From contig CAZDDI010000006.1 in assembly GCA_964504195.1 (NCBI GenBank), forward strand, positions 51,805 to 115,804: a DNA stretch of 64,000 nt, read 5' to 3'. The notes below the pieces were generated by a model. It saw nothing but the letters and a program-made list of their open reading frames with translations. It did not search any database and was not told the DNA's origin. Below, piece by piece: positions 32,533 through 40,784 of the stretch. Position 1 is the first letter of the stretch. The number at the start of each line of letters is the position of its first letter. The translations under genes were made by a program, and so were the position numbers. The stretch comes from CAZDDI01 sp964504195 (lineage in GTDB: Bacteria; Chloroflexota; Anaerolineae; B4-G1; SLSP01).

Positions 32533-33842
32533 GGATACCCCCGCATCACTAATGGCAACATGATACTATGTAAGACGGCCCGTCCGGCACGATAAACGAC
32601 TTCTTGCTTGGTTCCCAATACCAGCTCTTCCCAGACCAAATGTACCGTGCCATTGGTAGCACACGCCACCTGTGGAAAAATAGATAGCTCGGCACTGGTG
32701 TTCGCTGCATTAAAAACCGGTGTATTCCAGACCTGCCCGCGCTCCGTAGCACACCGCAGATAAATCTCTTCAGCGGCATTAGCCTCCAACCGGTACCCGT
32801 GCCAAGCGACGCACACTGTTTCACCGCCAGTAGCAATGACCGGATAGGTCATAGTCGGGAGTTGCGCATTGATTTGTACGGGGCGGTCATCCACGTACCC
32901 TTCTGCTGAAAGGCCGCCGCCCGGTGTCACCTGCCGATAGCGTATGTACCCCAATCCTGGCGCAGCCAAATAAGAAACCTGTCCCCACACCACATGGGCT
33001 GTATTAGTATCATCCACCGCGATTGACGGGCGCACGCTAAATCTATCCGCTGTAGAGAGGCGCTGTGGCGTTCCCCATGTCACGCCATTGCCATTCCACG
33101 TCCCGCGTAGATACCAAATGGTGCGCATGGCCCCCGGCCCTTGGATACTGGCGTGCTGTTCCCAAACTACATGTACCGTATCCCCGTCCGCGCTTAACGC
33201 CATATCCACCCATTTGATGCTGCCAACTGTCGGTGTGACCACCTGGGTGCGGGTGATAACGACTTGGGTAGCGGCCCAGGTTACATCACCCGGGCGTTTG
33301 AAGGTATAGTACAAATCATTCGAGGTTCTTAAATTAACTTCCGAATTCCGGTTCCCACCCACAATCAGGTGCCGTACATTGGCAGCGCTAATTTCCATTC
33401 GTACAGCACTATCAAAAACATACAAATCTGAAATCGCTGCAACCGGAGCAAGTGGAGTGCTGGTCATATCCCGCACCATCACGGTCGCCGTAAAGGGATC
33501 GGTATACGCGCCCTGCAACCACACCGCCACTGGCGTCGCTCCGGCATAGGCTACTTGCGGCTGCCAATAGTCCTGCCCGCCACTCGCTACAGTTTGGGGC
33601 GTACCCCAAGTCTCTGCAATAAGTGCGCGTTGGCGTAGATAAATACCCTTGGGCGAAGTCCCCGACCAAACCGCCGCCACTGCCAAATCGCTGAGACTCA
33701 TATCAGGGCGCTGGGCATTGGCACTGAGCAGAACGAGCGCCCCGCTCCCCGGCCACTCCGGGTCACCGGCCAGGGCCGGCCCGACCAGGGAGAGAACGAG
33801 TAACAGCCCGACTATGCACGCTACCCAATATCGCTTTATCAT
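32529..33842 (-). CDS. Secreted beta-propeller-like protein
   Basis: 437 residues with a signal peptide (MIKRYWVACIVGLLLVLSLVGPALA). At least five copies of a (V/A)xVxW strand occur at ~55-70-residue intervals (LAVAAVWSGTS, PVAVWLQG, VHVVWEQHA, AHVVWGQVS, VCVAWHGY, VHLVWEEL), which suggests a sialidase/BNR-like propeller without Asp boxes. The C-terminus is SIMLPLVMRGYP, matching the YLPLVLRN motif of the subtilase. Role unknown; cotranscribed with the Tad-type genes. Confidence 0.65.
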   Translation of the reverse strand: MIKRYWVACIVGLLLVLSLVGPALAGDPEWPGSGALVLLSANAQRPDMSLSDLAVAAVWSGTSPKGIYLRQRALIAETWGTPQTVASGGQDYWQPQVAYAGATPVAVWLQGAYTDPFTATVMVRDMTSTPLAPVAAISDLYVFDSAVRMEISAANVRHLIVGGNRNSEVNLRTSNDLYYTFKRPGDVTWAATQVVITRTQVVTPTVGSIKWVDMALSADGDTVHVVWEQHASIQGPGAMRTIWYLRGTWNGNGVTWGTPQRLSTADRFSVRPSIAVDDTNTAHVVWGQVSYLAAPGLGYIRYRQVTPGGGLSAEGYVDDRPVQINAQLPTMTYPVIATGGETVCVAWHGYRLEANAAEEIYLRCATERGQVWNTPVFNAANTSAELSIFPQVACATNGTVHLVWEELVLGTKQEVVYRAGRAVLHSIMLPLVMRGYP

Positions 33843-33843
33843 C

Positions 33844-35979
33844 TCAGTATCCTACAGCCTTCAAAAGCAACTCTACGGTGTCACCTGGCGATGCAATCTT
33901 GAGATCCTCATAACGGGTGTCTCCCAACCGCAATGAGCCTTCTACCGAATAACACGGAGCATCTGTGGTACAGGCCGCCAAACCGGAGATAAGATAGTAG
34001 CCCGTGATATCAGAGAACGTGCTACCTGCCGGACGCCCAATAGCATCCATCACCACCACAAAGACATTGGATTGCAAGGTCTGTGTCAGATAAGTGAACC
34101 CATCAATTACCCCTGTGCCGGGCAACGGGGTAGGGGTAGGCTCCGGCGCCGGATTCGCAACGGTCAACGTAACCGTAAGCACTTCACTGGTATTGTTGGT
34201 ATCATCGCTTTCCAGGATAATGTTGTAACGGTCTACTTCAGCCATCAACACATGCGTTCCCACTGTGGAGAAACCTTCCAGCACATACATCGTGAATGTA
34301 ATCGTCTCTCGCGCGGGCAACCCGGCAATCGCAACATAATCCACGCTCAACGTCCGGGTGGTAGGCTCGGTGGTATCGTACAAATCCACCCAGAACAACG
34401 AAGAAACGGCCACATCACTGTCATTTTTGACCGCCACCGAAACGTAGATCGGCGCGTAAGTCCCATCGGTGAACGGCTCCTTGAACTCCAGGTTCGTGAT
34501 AATCAAATCAGGCCGCGCGAGGGGTGTTGGCGTCGGTGTAGGAGCCACATAACAGGGCGCATCGAATGTCACGCTGTAAGTCGCCAGGGCCACGTCTGGA
34601 TGTTTCTTATCGGTGGCATCCATCCGAATCGTATGCGTCCCAGCGGTGATATTGCGCGCAAAATCCAGCGTAAAATTGGCCGTGCCGATTTTGCCATGAT
34701 CCTGAATCACCGGGGTAGGGCCATCATCATAGAAGACCTGAATGTAGTTACCAATAGGCCAATTGTACGCACTCAGAACAAAAGTCTGATTACCGGTGGG
34801 ATAACATACCTGATTCAATGTAAAGTAAGGGCCTGTCGGAACTGGCGTAGGCGTAGGATTAGCCTGCGCCTGCACTACCGCCAGGTCTTGCTGCCCGTAG
34901 CCCTGCACCAGGATCGTGTAACCCGCCGGCAGCGCCGGGACGCCGGAGAACGTGAAGCGATTGTTCCCCGCCACCGCCACCGATTGCTGATAGCCGCTCT
35001 GCACCACCCGCAGCGTTACCATGTTGCCGCCCTGCGCATACCCCGCTACCGTCGTCGCCCCGGCCAACACGGGCTTATCAATGTTGATTGGGACAGGCGT
35101 GGGTGTCGGGTTGCTCGGATCGGGGGTGGGCGTAGGCGTAGCCTCCGGACAAGGACTTACAAACGTCCGGCTGTACGTCGTCACAGCTGCATCCGGATGT
35201 TTTTGGTTGGTGGAATCTATCCGAATCGTATGCGTCCCCTCGGTAACATTCACAACAAAGCTGGTTGTAAAGTTGGGGCTACCGAGCTTGCCATAATCCC
35301 GTATCACCGGGTTCGTCCCGCCATCATAGAAGACCTGGATGTACTTGCCGACGGGCCAGTTGTACCCGTAGAGGATAATCGTCTGCGTACCGGCAGGATA
35401 ACAGGTCTGGCTAGTCGTAAAATACGGGCCGGTGGGTGTTGGGGTAGCTTCCCCACCACCGTCGCCCGGCGGCGCAGGGGCCGGAGCCGGGTCCCCGCCA
35501 CCTGGCGGCACAGGGCCTTCCGGCGGCGGGGTCGTGATAATCGTTCCTACGGACTGAATTGTGCGCGCTGCCTGCGTATCGAGCAAAATCGCCCCTACCA
35601 ACGGATCGAACAAAGGCGTAAGCGGGCGCACCGGATACTGCACGCGCACCAGCACCCGATCCCCCGGCGCAACCGCCATGTAATCCGTATGCGGGTCTTG
35701 ATCTGGGCCGGCATCGTATTGCACCCACAGGTTGAAATCCGGATCGCTCTCCGCCACCAGAATCACATACTCCTGCGCCCGTCCACGAATACCCTCATAG
35801 TCACGCGGATTGGTGATCCCATACCGCGTCCCTTCGCGAACAGCATTGTACAAGCTAGAGTAAATCACAAAAATACGCCCAAACTCCAAAATCCCCACCA
35901 CAATCATCAAGAGCAAGGGCAAAATCAAGGCAAACTCTACCAGTCCTTGACCGTGCGCTAATTGCTTGAGCTTTTTCAT
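33844..35979 (-). CDS. TadE pseudopilin fused to repeated beta domains and CARDB
   Basis: 711 residues from the ATG at 35979 (GGGGTGG upstream). The N-terminus is a TadE helix (GQGLVEFALILPLLLMIVVGILEFGR). After a Pro/Gly linker there are two copies of a ~95-residue module (TCYPAGTQTIILYGYNWPVGKYIQVFYDGG near 210 and VCYPTGNQTFVLSAYNWPIGNYIQVFYDDG near 410), an Ig-like segment between them, a CARDB domain (~515-640; PDLIITNLEFKEPF) and a C-terminal domain with CTTDAPCYSVEGSLRLGDTRYED. It looks like a pseudopilin used as an anchor for an adhesive array. Normal TadE proteins are ~150 residues. Confidence 0.82.
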   Translation of the reverse strand: MKKLKQLAHGQGLVEFALILPLLLMIVVGILEFGRIFVIYSSLYNAVREGTRYGITNPRDYEGIRGRAQEYVILVAESDPDFNLWVQYDAGPDQDPHTDYMAVAPGDRVLVRVQYPVRPLTPLFDPLVGAILLDTQAARTIQSVGTIITTPPPEGPVPPGGGDPAPAPAPPGDGGGEATPTPTGPYFTTSQTCYPAGTQTIILYGYNWPVGKYIQVFYDGGTNPVIRDYGKLGSPNFTTSFVVNVTEGTHTIRIDSTNQKHPDAAVTTYSRTFVSPCPEATPTPTPDPSNPTPTPVPINIDKPVLAGATTVAGYAQGGNMVTLRVVQSGYQQSVAVAGNNRFTFSGVPALPAGYTILVQGYGQQDLAVVQAQANPTPTPVPTGPYFTLNQVCYPTGNQTFVLSAYNWPIGNYIQVFYDDGPTPVIQDHGKIGTANFTLDFARNITAGTHTIRMDATDKKHPDVALATYSVTFDAPCYVAPTPTPTPLARPDLIITNLEFKEPFTDGTYAPIYVSVAVKNDSDVAVSSLFWVDLYDTTEPTTRTLSVDYVAIAGLPARETITFTMYVLEGFSTVGTHVLMAEVDRYNIILESDDTNNTSEVLTVTLTVANPAPEPTPTPLPGTGVIDGFTYLTQTLQSNVFVVVMDAIGRPAGSTFSDITGYYLISGLAACTTDAPCYSVEGSLRLGDTRYEDLKIASPGDTVELLLKAVGY

Positions 35980-36107
35980 TGTGTCCACCCCTCTTCCGGT
36001 TAAACAAATATCACATGCACGAGCGCCCTCGTGCATTCTTACTGTTTTCTATCTTTAGAATCGCATCCCATAGCAGAAAAGTCACGCCCTCTTTGTCAAA
36101 TTAGTAC

Positions 36108-36119
36108 AATAGTACTATT
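36108..36119. promoter_or_regulatory. Palindrome AATAGTACTATT in the divergent promoter region
   Basis: A perfect 12-bp palindrome with an extra AGTAC half site just upstream, in the 223-bp gap between the TadE-CARDB gene and the ECF sigma gene. It could be an operator or sigma-dependent element; no partner copy was found. Confidence 0.35.
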
Positions 36120-36202
36120 AAAACATATTCCACGTGACTAGACGAAGTTAAGAAACGATTATACAATTGAGGGTACACAGAACTTCCTATAAGGAACCCT
36201 TT

Positions 36203-36793
36203 ATGTACCCGGCAATTGACATTGACGAGCAACAAATTATACAAAAAGCGGTTAAAGGCAACCAGGCGGCACTCGGAGCGATCTATGAGCAGCACGCCGA
36301 CGCAGTCTACCGCTACATGCTCTATCGCACCGGAGATCATCACATTGCTGAAGACATCACAGCTGAAGTCTTCGCCGATATGATTACCGCAATCCGCAGT
36401 TACCGCGATATGGGCGTGCCATTTCGGGCCTGGCTGTTTCGCATCGCGCGCGCACGCCTGGTAGACCACTGGCGCAAAATGCAACGCCGGGTTGAACAAC
36501 GGATTACATTCTCAGAAGACGTTGAAGAATTCTTACTTGGGGACTCGCTCGAAGACCGTCACGCTTACGATGACTTACTTGAGGCTTTGCAATACCTGAC
36601 GCCGGCAGAACGCGAAATTATACTGTTGCGCTATGCCGCCGATATGGACAACGACGACATCGCCACCGCCGTGCAAAGCAATGCCAATGCGGTCAAAAGC
36701 ATGATGTATCGCGCTCTTAAAAAACTTCGTACCATTCTACATAACAAAGCAAAAACGCTGGAAGGTGGAACCAATGATGAGGCAACCGAATAA
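36203..36793 (+). CDS. ECF-type RNA polymerase sigma factor
   Basis: 196 residues from the ATG at 36203 (AAGGAACC upstream). Region 2: AIYEQHADAVYRYMLYRTGDHHIAEDITAEVFADMI (split by family residues D.AEDIT.EVF), with FRAWLFRIARARLVDHWRK. Region 4: LTPAEREIILLRYAADMDNDDIATAVQSNANAVKSMMYRALKKL. It should direct transcription of an extracytoplasmic-response regulon, most simply the divergent surface locus. The next gene overlaps its end and is the likely anti-sigma. Confidence 0.9.
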   Translation: MYPAIDIDEQQIIQKAVKGNQAALGAIYEQHADAVYRYMLYRTGDHHIAEDITAEVFADMITAIRSYRDMGVPFRAWLFRIARARLVDHWRKMQRRVEQRITFSEDVEEFLLGDSLEDRHAYDDLLEALQYLTPAEREIILLRYAADMDNDDIATAVQSNANAVKSMMYRALKKLRTILHNKAKTLEGGTNDEATE

Positions 36794-37901
36794 TGTAAGC
36801 CTTAGTTCAGAAGATAGTAGCATTCAGGCGCAGTTGGAGGCCTTGGGACGCCCGCAGCTATCGCCACAACACCGGCAACGCATCTGGCGCGAGGCCCGGC
36901 ATCGCGCGCAGCTCCAAGCCGCTCCCAAGCCAGCCCGGTTCTCTTTATTCCGGCTGGTACCGGCACGTTCATTGGCGGCACTTGTTCTAGTGCTGACGCT
37001 TTTGCTCGGCTCCAATGTGACCGTACTCGCTGCCGGTAACAGCGTTCCCGGTGAGGCACTGTATCCGGTCAAACGCGGCCTGGAAACGATGCAACACTCG
37101 CTGACCACGGCAGAAGCGCGTCCCATGCTCACCCTGAACTTTCTGGATCGCCGGGTGCATGAGGCCGTCCGGCTGGTCGGCACATATCGCCCCGTGCCGG
37201 AAACTCTGCTGGATGAGATTGCCCTGCTTTTAAACGAAGTGACCGTCTACTCCGACTTGTGGCAGCAGACCGATGTCCTGGCAACCCTCTCCGCGATCAA
37301 CATCCAACTGACGGTAGTGGCACGCCAACATCCTGAAGTACAACAACTGGGCACCCTGGCCGGTAGTTCCCGCGCACTCCTGACCCGCGCCATCGAAGCA
37401 GCCGGCGTCACCTTCCCCGCAGAAGATGTGCCACCTATCGGAGTATCACCCACAGCGGCAGATATAGATATTACAGAACCCAACGAATTAATACCGAAAG
37501 AGAACGTCACGCCCCATGCACCGACTCAGACGGCGCAACCGCCAGCCCCCCCCACCCCCACCGCTACCGGTGTACCCCCTGAGAAAACAGCCACACCACC
37601 ACCAACGCCTACCACACCACCCGCCATTGGCGAAGATAACCCGCCGCCCGGACTGGGCGGCACCCCGCCGGGCCAGGGCGATGCCCCGCCCCCCGGACAG
37701 GGTACACCACCCGGACAAGAGGAGATTCCGCCGGGACAAGTTGATCCACCACCCAGCCAGGATGAGACCCCGCCAGACGGGGAAGATAATCCGCCGCCCG
37801 GACAGGGCGGCACCCCGCCGGGCCAGGGCGACGCCCCGCCCCCCGGACAGGGCACGCCACCGGGACAAGATACCCCCCCCGGACAAGATAAAAAAGATTA
37901 A
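36774..37901 (+). CDS. DUF5667-type putative anti-sigma factor with PPG-rich tail
   Basis: 375 residues from the ATG at 36774, overlapping the sigma gene by 20 bp (GGAAGGTGG upstream). One membrane span at ~68-90 (SLAALVLVLTLLLGSNVTVLA) is followed by GNSVPGEALYPVKRGLETMQHSLT, the DUF5667 signature found beside ECF sigmas. The tail (residues ~240-375) is almost only Pro, Gly, Gln, Asp and Thr in PPGQG-type repeats, with a duplicated DNA block (about 37640-37705 and 37789-37860). The tail would lie outside the membrane, as a wall-spanning stalk or collagen-like segment. Confidence 0.75.
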   Translation: MMRQPNNVSLSSEDSSIQAQLEALGRPQLSPQHRQRIWREARHRAQLQAAPKPARFSLFRLVPARSLAALVLVLTLLLGSNVTVLAAGNSVPGEALYPVKRGLETMQHSLTTAEARPMLTLNFLDRRVHEAVRLVGTYRPVPETLLDEIALLLNEVTVYSDLWQQTDVLATLSAINIQLTVVARQHPEVQQLGTLAGSSRALLTRAIEAAGVTFPAEDVPPIGVSPTAADIDITEPNELIPKENVTPHAPTQTAQPPAPPTPTATGVPPEKTATPPPTPTTPPAIGEDNPPPGLGGTPPGQGDAPPPGQGTPPGQEEIPPGQVDPPPSQDETPPDGEDNPPPGQGGTPPGQGDAPPPGQGTPPGQDTPPGQDKKD

Positions 37902-37923
37902 AAGCGTAAAAAGAACCTCATAC

Positions 37924-37957
37924 AATCTCCCGGAAGACCCAAGTCTCCGGGAGATTG
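37924..37957 (+). terminator. Terminator after the anti-sigma gene
   Basis: CAATCTCCCGGA (37924-37935) pairs with TCCGGGAGATTG (37946-37957), followed by CTTTGC. The rest of 37958-38332 has no gene; it contains GGCTCAGGCTTCGGCAAGCTC and GAGCCTGTCGCAGG, fragments of a repeat also seen near 43395-43435. Confidence 0.75.
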
Positions 37958-38332
37958 CTTTGCAACTCAGGGATATTGCAGCGGTGAGTGAGCCTGCCGA
38001 ACCCCACCACCTGCGGAATTTTCGGACAGGTGCTTAACTGAACCGTATTGATGTTAGCCCGGCTTTGCAACTTGGCAAAGTGTAGATGCGTAGTATCATA
38101 GCAGTATGTCATTCAATGCCGTAGAGCAACCCGGAGAAGCTGCGGCGGCTCAGGCTTCGGCAAGCTCAACCACCGGACTTCTTCGATACCTGAGCCTGTC
38201 GCAGGCCTCTGCGCTCGGCACAGGCCGTACCGCACACAACTAACCCTGTAGAATGCTCAAAACACTCCTATTGACGGCTTTGACAGGGTGACTGTTGCGC
38301 GATTGCGATTTTAGATTCACCAGGAGGTTACC

Positions 38333-38722
38333 ATGAAACTGGTATTACGTTGGATTATTACCGGTGTAGCACTATTTGCAGCAGCGTGGATAGTGCCTGG
38401 CATCAGGGTAGATGGTGACGGCTGGATAGTCTACGCCGTCATGGCCGTGGTGCTGGGCCTGGCTAATGCCTTCATCCGCCCGCTGCTCAAAGCGCTCACC
38501 TGTTCCTTGATTGTACTGACCTTGGGACTATTCACCCTCGTCATCAACGCGCTGACGCTGTGGCTATCAGCCTGGGTCGCCCAGAACCTCCTAGGCGTCG
38601 GGTTCTACGTCAACGACTTCATGGCCGCGTTCTGGGGCGCGCTTATCGTCAGCATCGTCAGCGTGCTGCTCAACGTGTTCGTGCGCGATCCGGACAAACA
38701 CTCACAGCGCAAGCGCAACTAA
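38333..38722 (+). CDS. Phage-holin-4-family small membrane protein (YvlD-like)
   Basis: 129 residues with AGGAGG before the ATG. Four membrane spans (residues ~5-20, 28-48, 53-78 and 90-115) with the family pattern WIVPGIRVDGDGWIVYAVMAVVLGLANAFIRPLLKALTC and LINALTLWL. Chromosomal members are envelope proteins of unknown role and not lysis proteins; no phage genes are adjacent. Confidence 0.85.
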   Translation: MKLVLRWIITGVALFAAAWIVPGIRVDGDGWIVYAVMAVVLGLANAFIRPLLKALTCSLIVLTLGLFTLVINALTLWLSAWVAQNLLGVGFYVNDFMAAFWGALIVSIVSVLLNVFVRDPDKHSQRKRN

Positions 38723-38849
38723 ACACCACATTACCCTTTTTTCAAACTTGTGGTATAATTTAATTCAGGGCTGATTAGATCGCGACTGTCGAGCAGATTC
38801 GGATTTGAGAAGCCACACCAAGTTTCTTTAGTTTCAAGGAGTGGATAGG

Positions 38850-39173
38850 ATGAAGAGTATTTACGTTGGTAACTTGCCGTACAGCGCGGGCGAAGCCGAA
38901 ATTCGCGAACTGTTTGAACAGTACGGGCCTGTGAATGCCGTTCGGTTAATCACCGACCGCGACACTGGCCGGGCGCGTGGCTTTGGCTTCGTCGAGATGG
39001 AAGAACCCGGTGCTGCTGCTGCCATTGCTGCGCTTAACGGCGCAGAGATGGACGGTCGCACCCTGCGCATCAATGAAGCGCAGCCCCGCGAAGACGGCGG
39101 TGGTGGTGGTGGGCGTGGCTTTGGTGGCGGCGATCGTCGCCCCCGCGAGCCTCGGCGCGATTTCCGTCGCTAA
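38850..39173 (+). CDS. RRM-domain RNA-binding protein, glycine-rich
   Basis: 107 residues from the ATG at 38850 (AAGGAG ten bases upstream). A single RRM spans residues 1-80 with RNP2 SIYVGNLPYS and RNP1 RARGFGFVEM. The tail is Gly/Arg-rich (EDGGGGGGRGFGGGDRRPREPRRDFRR). Bacterial members bind RNA and are often cold-responsive. A ~130-bp leader separates it from the upstream gene. Confidence 0.92.
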   Translation: MKSIYVGNLPYSAGEAEIRELFEQYGPVNAVRLITDRDTGRARGFGFVEMEEPGAAAAIAALNGAEMDGRTLRINEAQPREDGGGGGGRGFGGGDRRPREPRRDFRR

Positions 39174-39200
39174 TCAGCCATTAGCATAAGCTTTACGGCG

Positions 39201-39236
39201 AACCGTCGCATGATTACATCATGCGACGGTTTTTTG
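39201..39236 (+). terminator. Strong intrinsic terminator of the RRM gene
   Basis: AACCGTCGCATGAT (39201-39214) pairs perfectly with 39218-39231 around TAC and is followed by a T run. Confidence 0.92.
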
Positions 39237-39292
39237 TTGTCCCAGCCAAGCGCGATTTTTGCAGAGATAGGTTTGGGAGTATAATAGCATCA

Positions 39293-39426
39293 CAATGCCA
39301 TTAAGTTAAGACCTGGCAGGTTTCGCACAAATTGGGTGAGGTAGTATTTTACCGGTGAATAACGATGTTTTGTAGACTGAAGGCCTGGAAACCTGCCAGG
39401 TCTATGCCCTAAACTTAATGACATTG
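39293..39426 (+). mobile_element. MITE-like element, copy B, with perfect 10-bp target duplication
   Basis: 134 bp with ends CAATGCCATTAAG and CTTAATGACATTG, subterminal GACCTGGCAGGTTTC / AAACCTGCCAGGTC, and core ATTTTACCGGTGAATAACG. AATAGCATCA is repeated directly at 39283-39292 and 39427-39436. It contains no open frame. It is in the opposite orientation to copies A, C and D. Confidence 0.9.
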
Positions 39427-39599
39427 AATAGCATCACATTTCAGGCAAAACAGTAATTTCACCGCAGAGAACGTGAAGTTTGCAAAGACTTAGGATTTCC
39501 ACGGGCCACCACCCCATCACCAACAATAGGAAAACTCGGGAAACTGACGTTCCCTTCAAATCTAGTAGTTAGCACGCGCAATATCATGGGGAGGTGATA

Positions 39600-40337
39600 A
39601 TGAAACTCCATGCTTGGCTTTGCATAGTTTTTTTCCTTGCGCTTGCAGGATGTCAAAGTCCACGTTTTGTGAACCACTCACAACCAGAATTTGATGTGGA
39701 CTTTAGCATCTTTGAAAACATCGGCTGTCCTCCCAATCAATACGGCTTTCGGCGTTGCGAGACAGATAGCCCTATGGCCGATTTGGGTTGTAACGTAATT
39801 AGAGAACCATCCAATCTTCTTGGGGCACTTGACCCATCGTATCCTATCGCTCTTTGTCTTGTCATTCCTTCCCTAAACGCGCAAGAACAGGGAGCAGAAA
39901 ATGCCCGTATGCTCGCTGAGGGTAGATATTTCTTCAACATTGGGGGCATTATTCCTACATACGTCCGCTATGTAGTATTTCGGAATAACCAATTCGAACT
40001 TGTAGAAACAGAGGACGAATTCAGAAGCATTTTTGCTCCTATAGCAGGGCCACAAGAAGCACTCAGTTATGCGTTGGCCGTGAGAGACTTATCGGCTTAC
40101 TACGGCCTTGAGGTGGATTCTAGGTATCAGTACTTCGTTGACAAAATTGAAGATACTCACGTAGAAGAAACGGCGGACGGCTACCTGGTACACTTGTTCT
40201 TCTATGAGGGGTTTGGATGCGGGCCACACCTCACATATGCTGTAAACGTAGAGGTCACAGCCCACGGCGATGTGAGGGAAATCAACAGGGAACCAGTTTA
40301 CAAAGATCCATCCAAAGATAACTTGTGTGTCGATTAA
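39600..40337 (+). CDS. Putative lipoprotein, unknown function
   Basis: 245 residues from the ATG at 39600 (GGGGAGG upstream). Lipoprotein signal MKLHAWLCIVFFLALAGC with the cysteine at residue 18. The mature domain is mixed alpha/beta with Cys residues in FENIGCPPNQYGFRRCETDS and a C-terminal FEGFGCGPHLTYAVNVEV. No family recognised. Its A+T content is higher than that of its neighbours, which may suggest a different origin. Confidence 0.65.
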   Translation: MKLHAWLCIVFFLALAGCQSPRFVNHSQPEFDVDFSIFENIGCPPNQYGFRRCETDSPMADLGCNVIREPSNLLGALDPSYPIALCLVIPSLNAQEQGAENARMLAEGRYFFNIGGIIPTYVRYVVFRNNQFELVETEDEFRSIFAPIAGPQEALSYALAVRDLSAYYGLEVDSRYQYFVDKIEDTHVEETADGYLVHLFFYEGFGCGPHLTYAVNVEVTAHGDVREINREPVYKDPSKDNLCVD

Positions 40338-40440
40338 CAGTGGAAAAGCGCGTGCTAACCCGGCTTGCACTCGACTTGGTTGGGCGGCACGCTTATGAGT
40401 ATAATAGAATTGAATCCTCCACAGATCCGCGACGGATTAA

Positions 40441-40770
40441 ATTTTGCAATTCACCATTCGCTATTTTCAAGGGAATTCCTCATTAACTGGCGTTCACCAG
40501 CGGTTGGATGAAAATGTAACGCGAACTTTCAGCGCATGAATGCGCCGTTCGCAACCACGCGAAGCAGACGCTTCGCGCTACACTAGTTTTGATTCGCCAT
40601 TCGCCATTTTCAAGGGAATTCCTCATTAACCGGTGGTTCACCAGCGCTTGGATGAAAAATAAGGGAACTGGCGTTCCCCTCAAAGCCAGCGTGCTCAGAG
40701 CGGATCGCCAGATCCGCGATCGGTTAAGTTTTGAGATTCGCCATTCACAATTCGCCATTCGCCATTTTCA
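40441..40770 (+). repeat. Composite 5'-flank repeat upstream of chlD
   Basis: Contains TTCGCCATTCGCCATTTTC units, two copies of CAAGGGAATTCCTCATTAAC (40469 and 40609 regions), GCGTTCCCCTCAAAGCCAGCG, GTGCTCAGAGCGGATCG and the AAAACTAG/CGCGTTAC-type block (40505-40600, inverted). Nearly the same set occurs, inverted, at 55838-56090 upstream of a substrate-binding protein gene. Confidence 0.75.
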
Positions 40771-40784
40771 GAGGAGGCGCAAGC

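Noticed and set aside
34072..35961. 629-codon + strand open frame
   Set aside because: It lies antisense to the TadE-CARDB gene, has no ribosome site or domain, and the minus-strand frame has clear motifs throughout.
38333..38722. Holin-like gene as a sign of a prophage
   Set aside because: The holin_4-type family is common as a chromosomal envelope protein, and no phage gene lies nearby.
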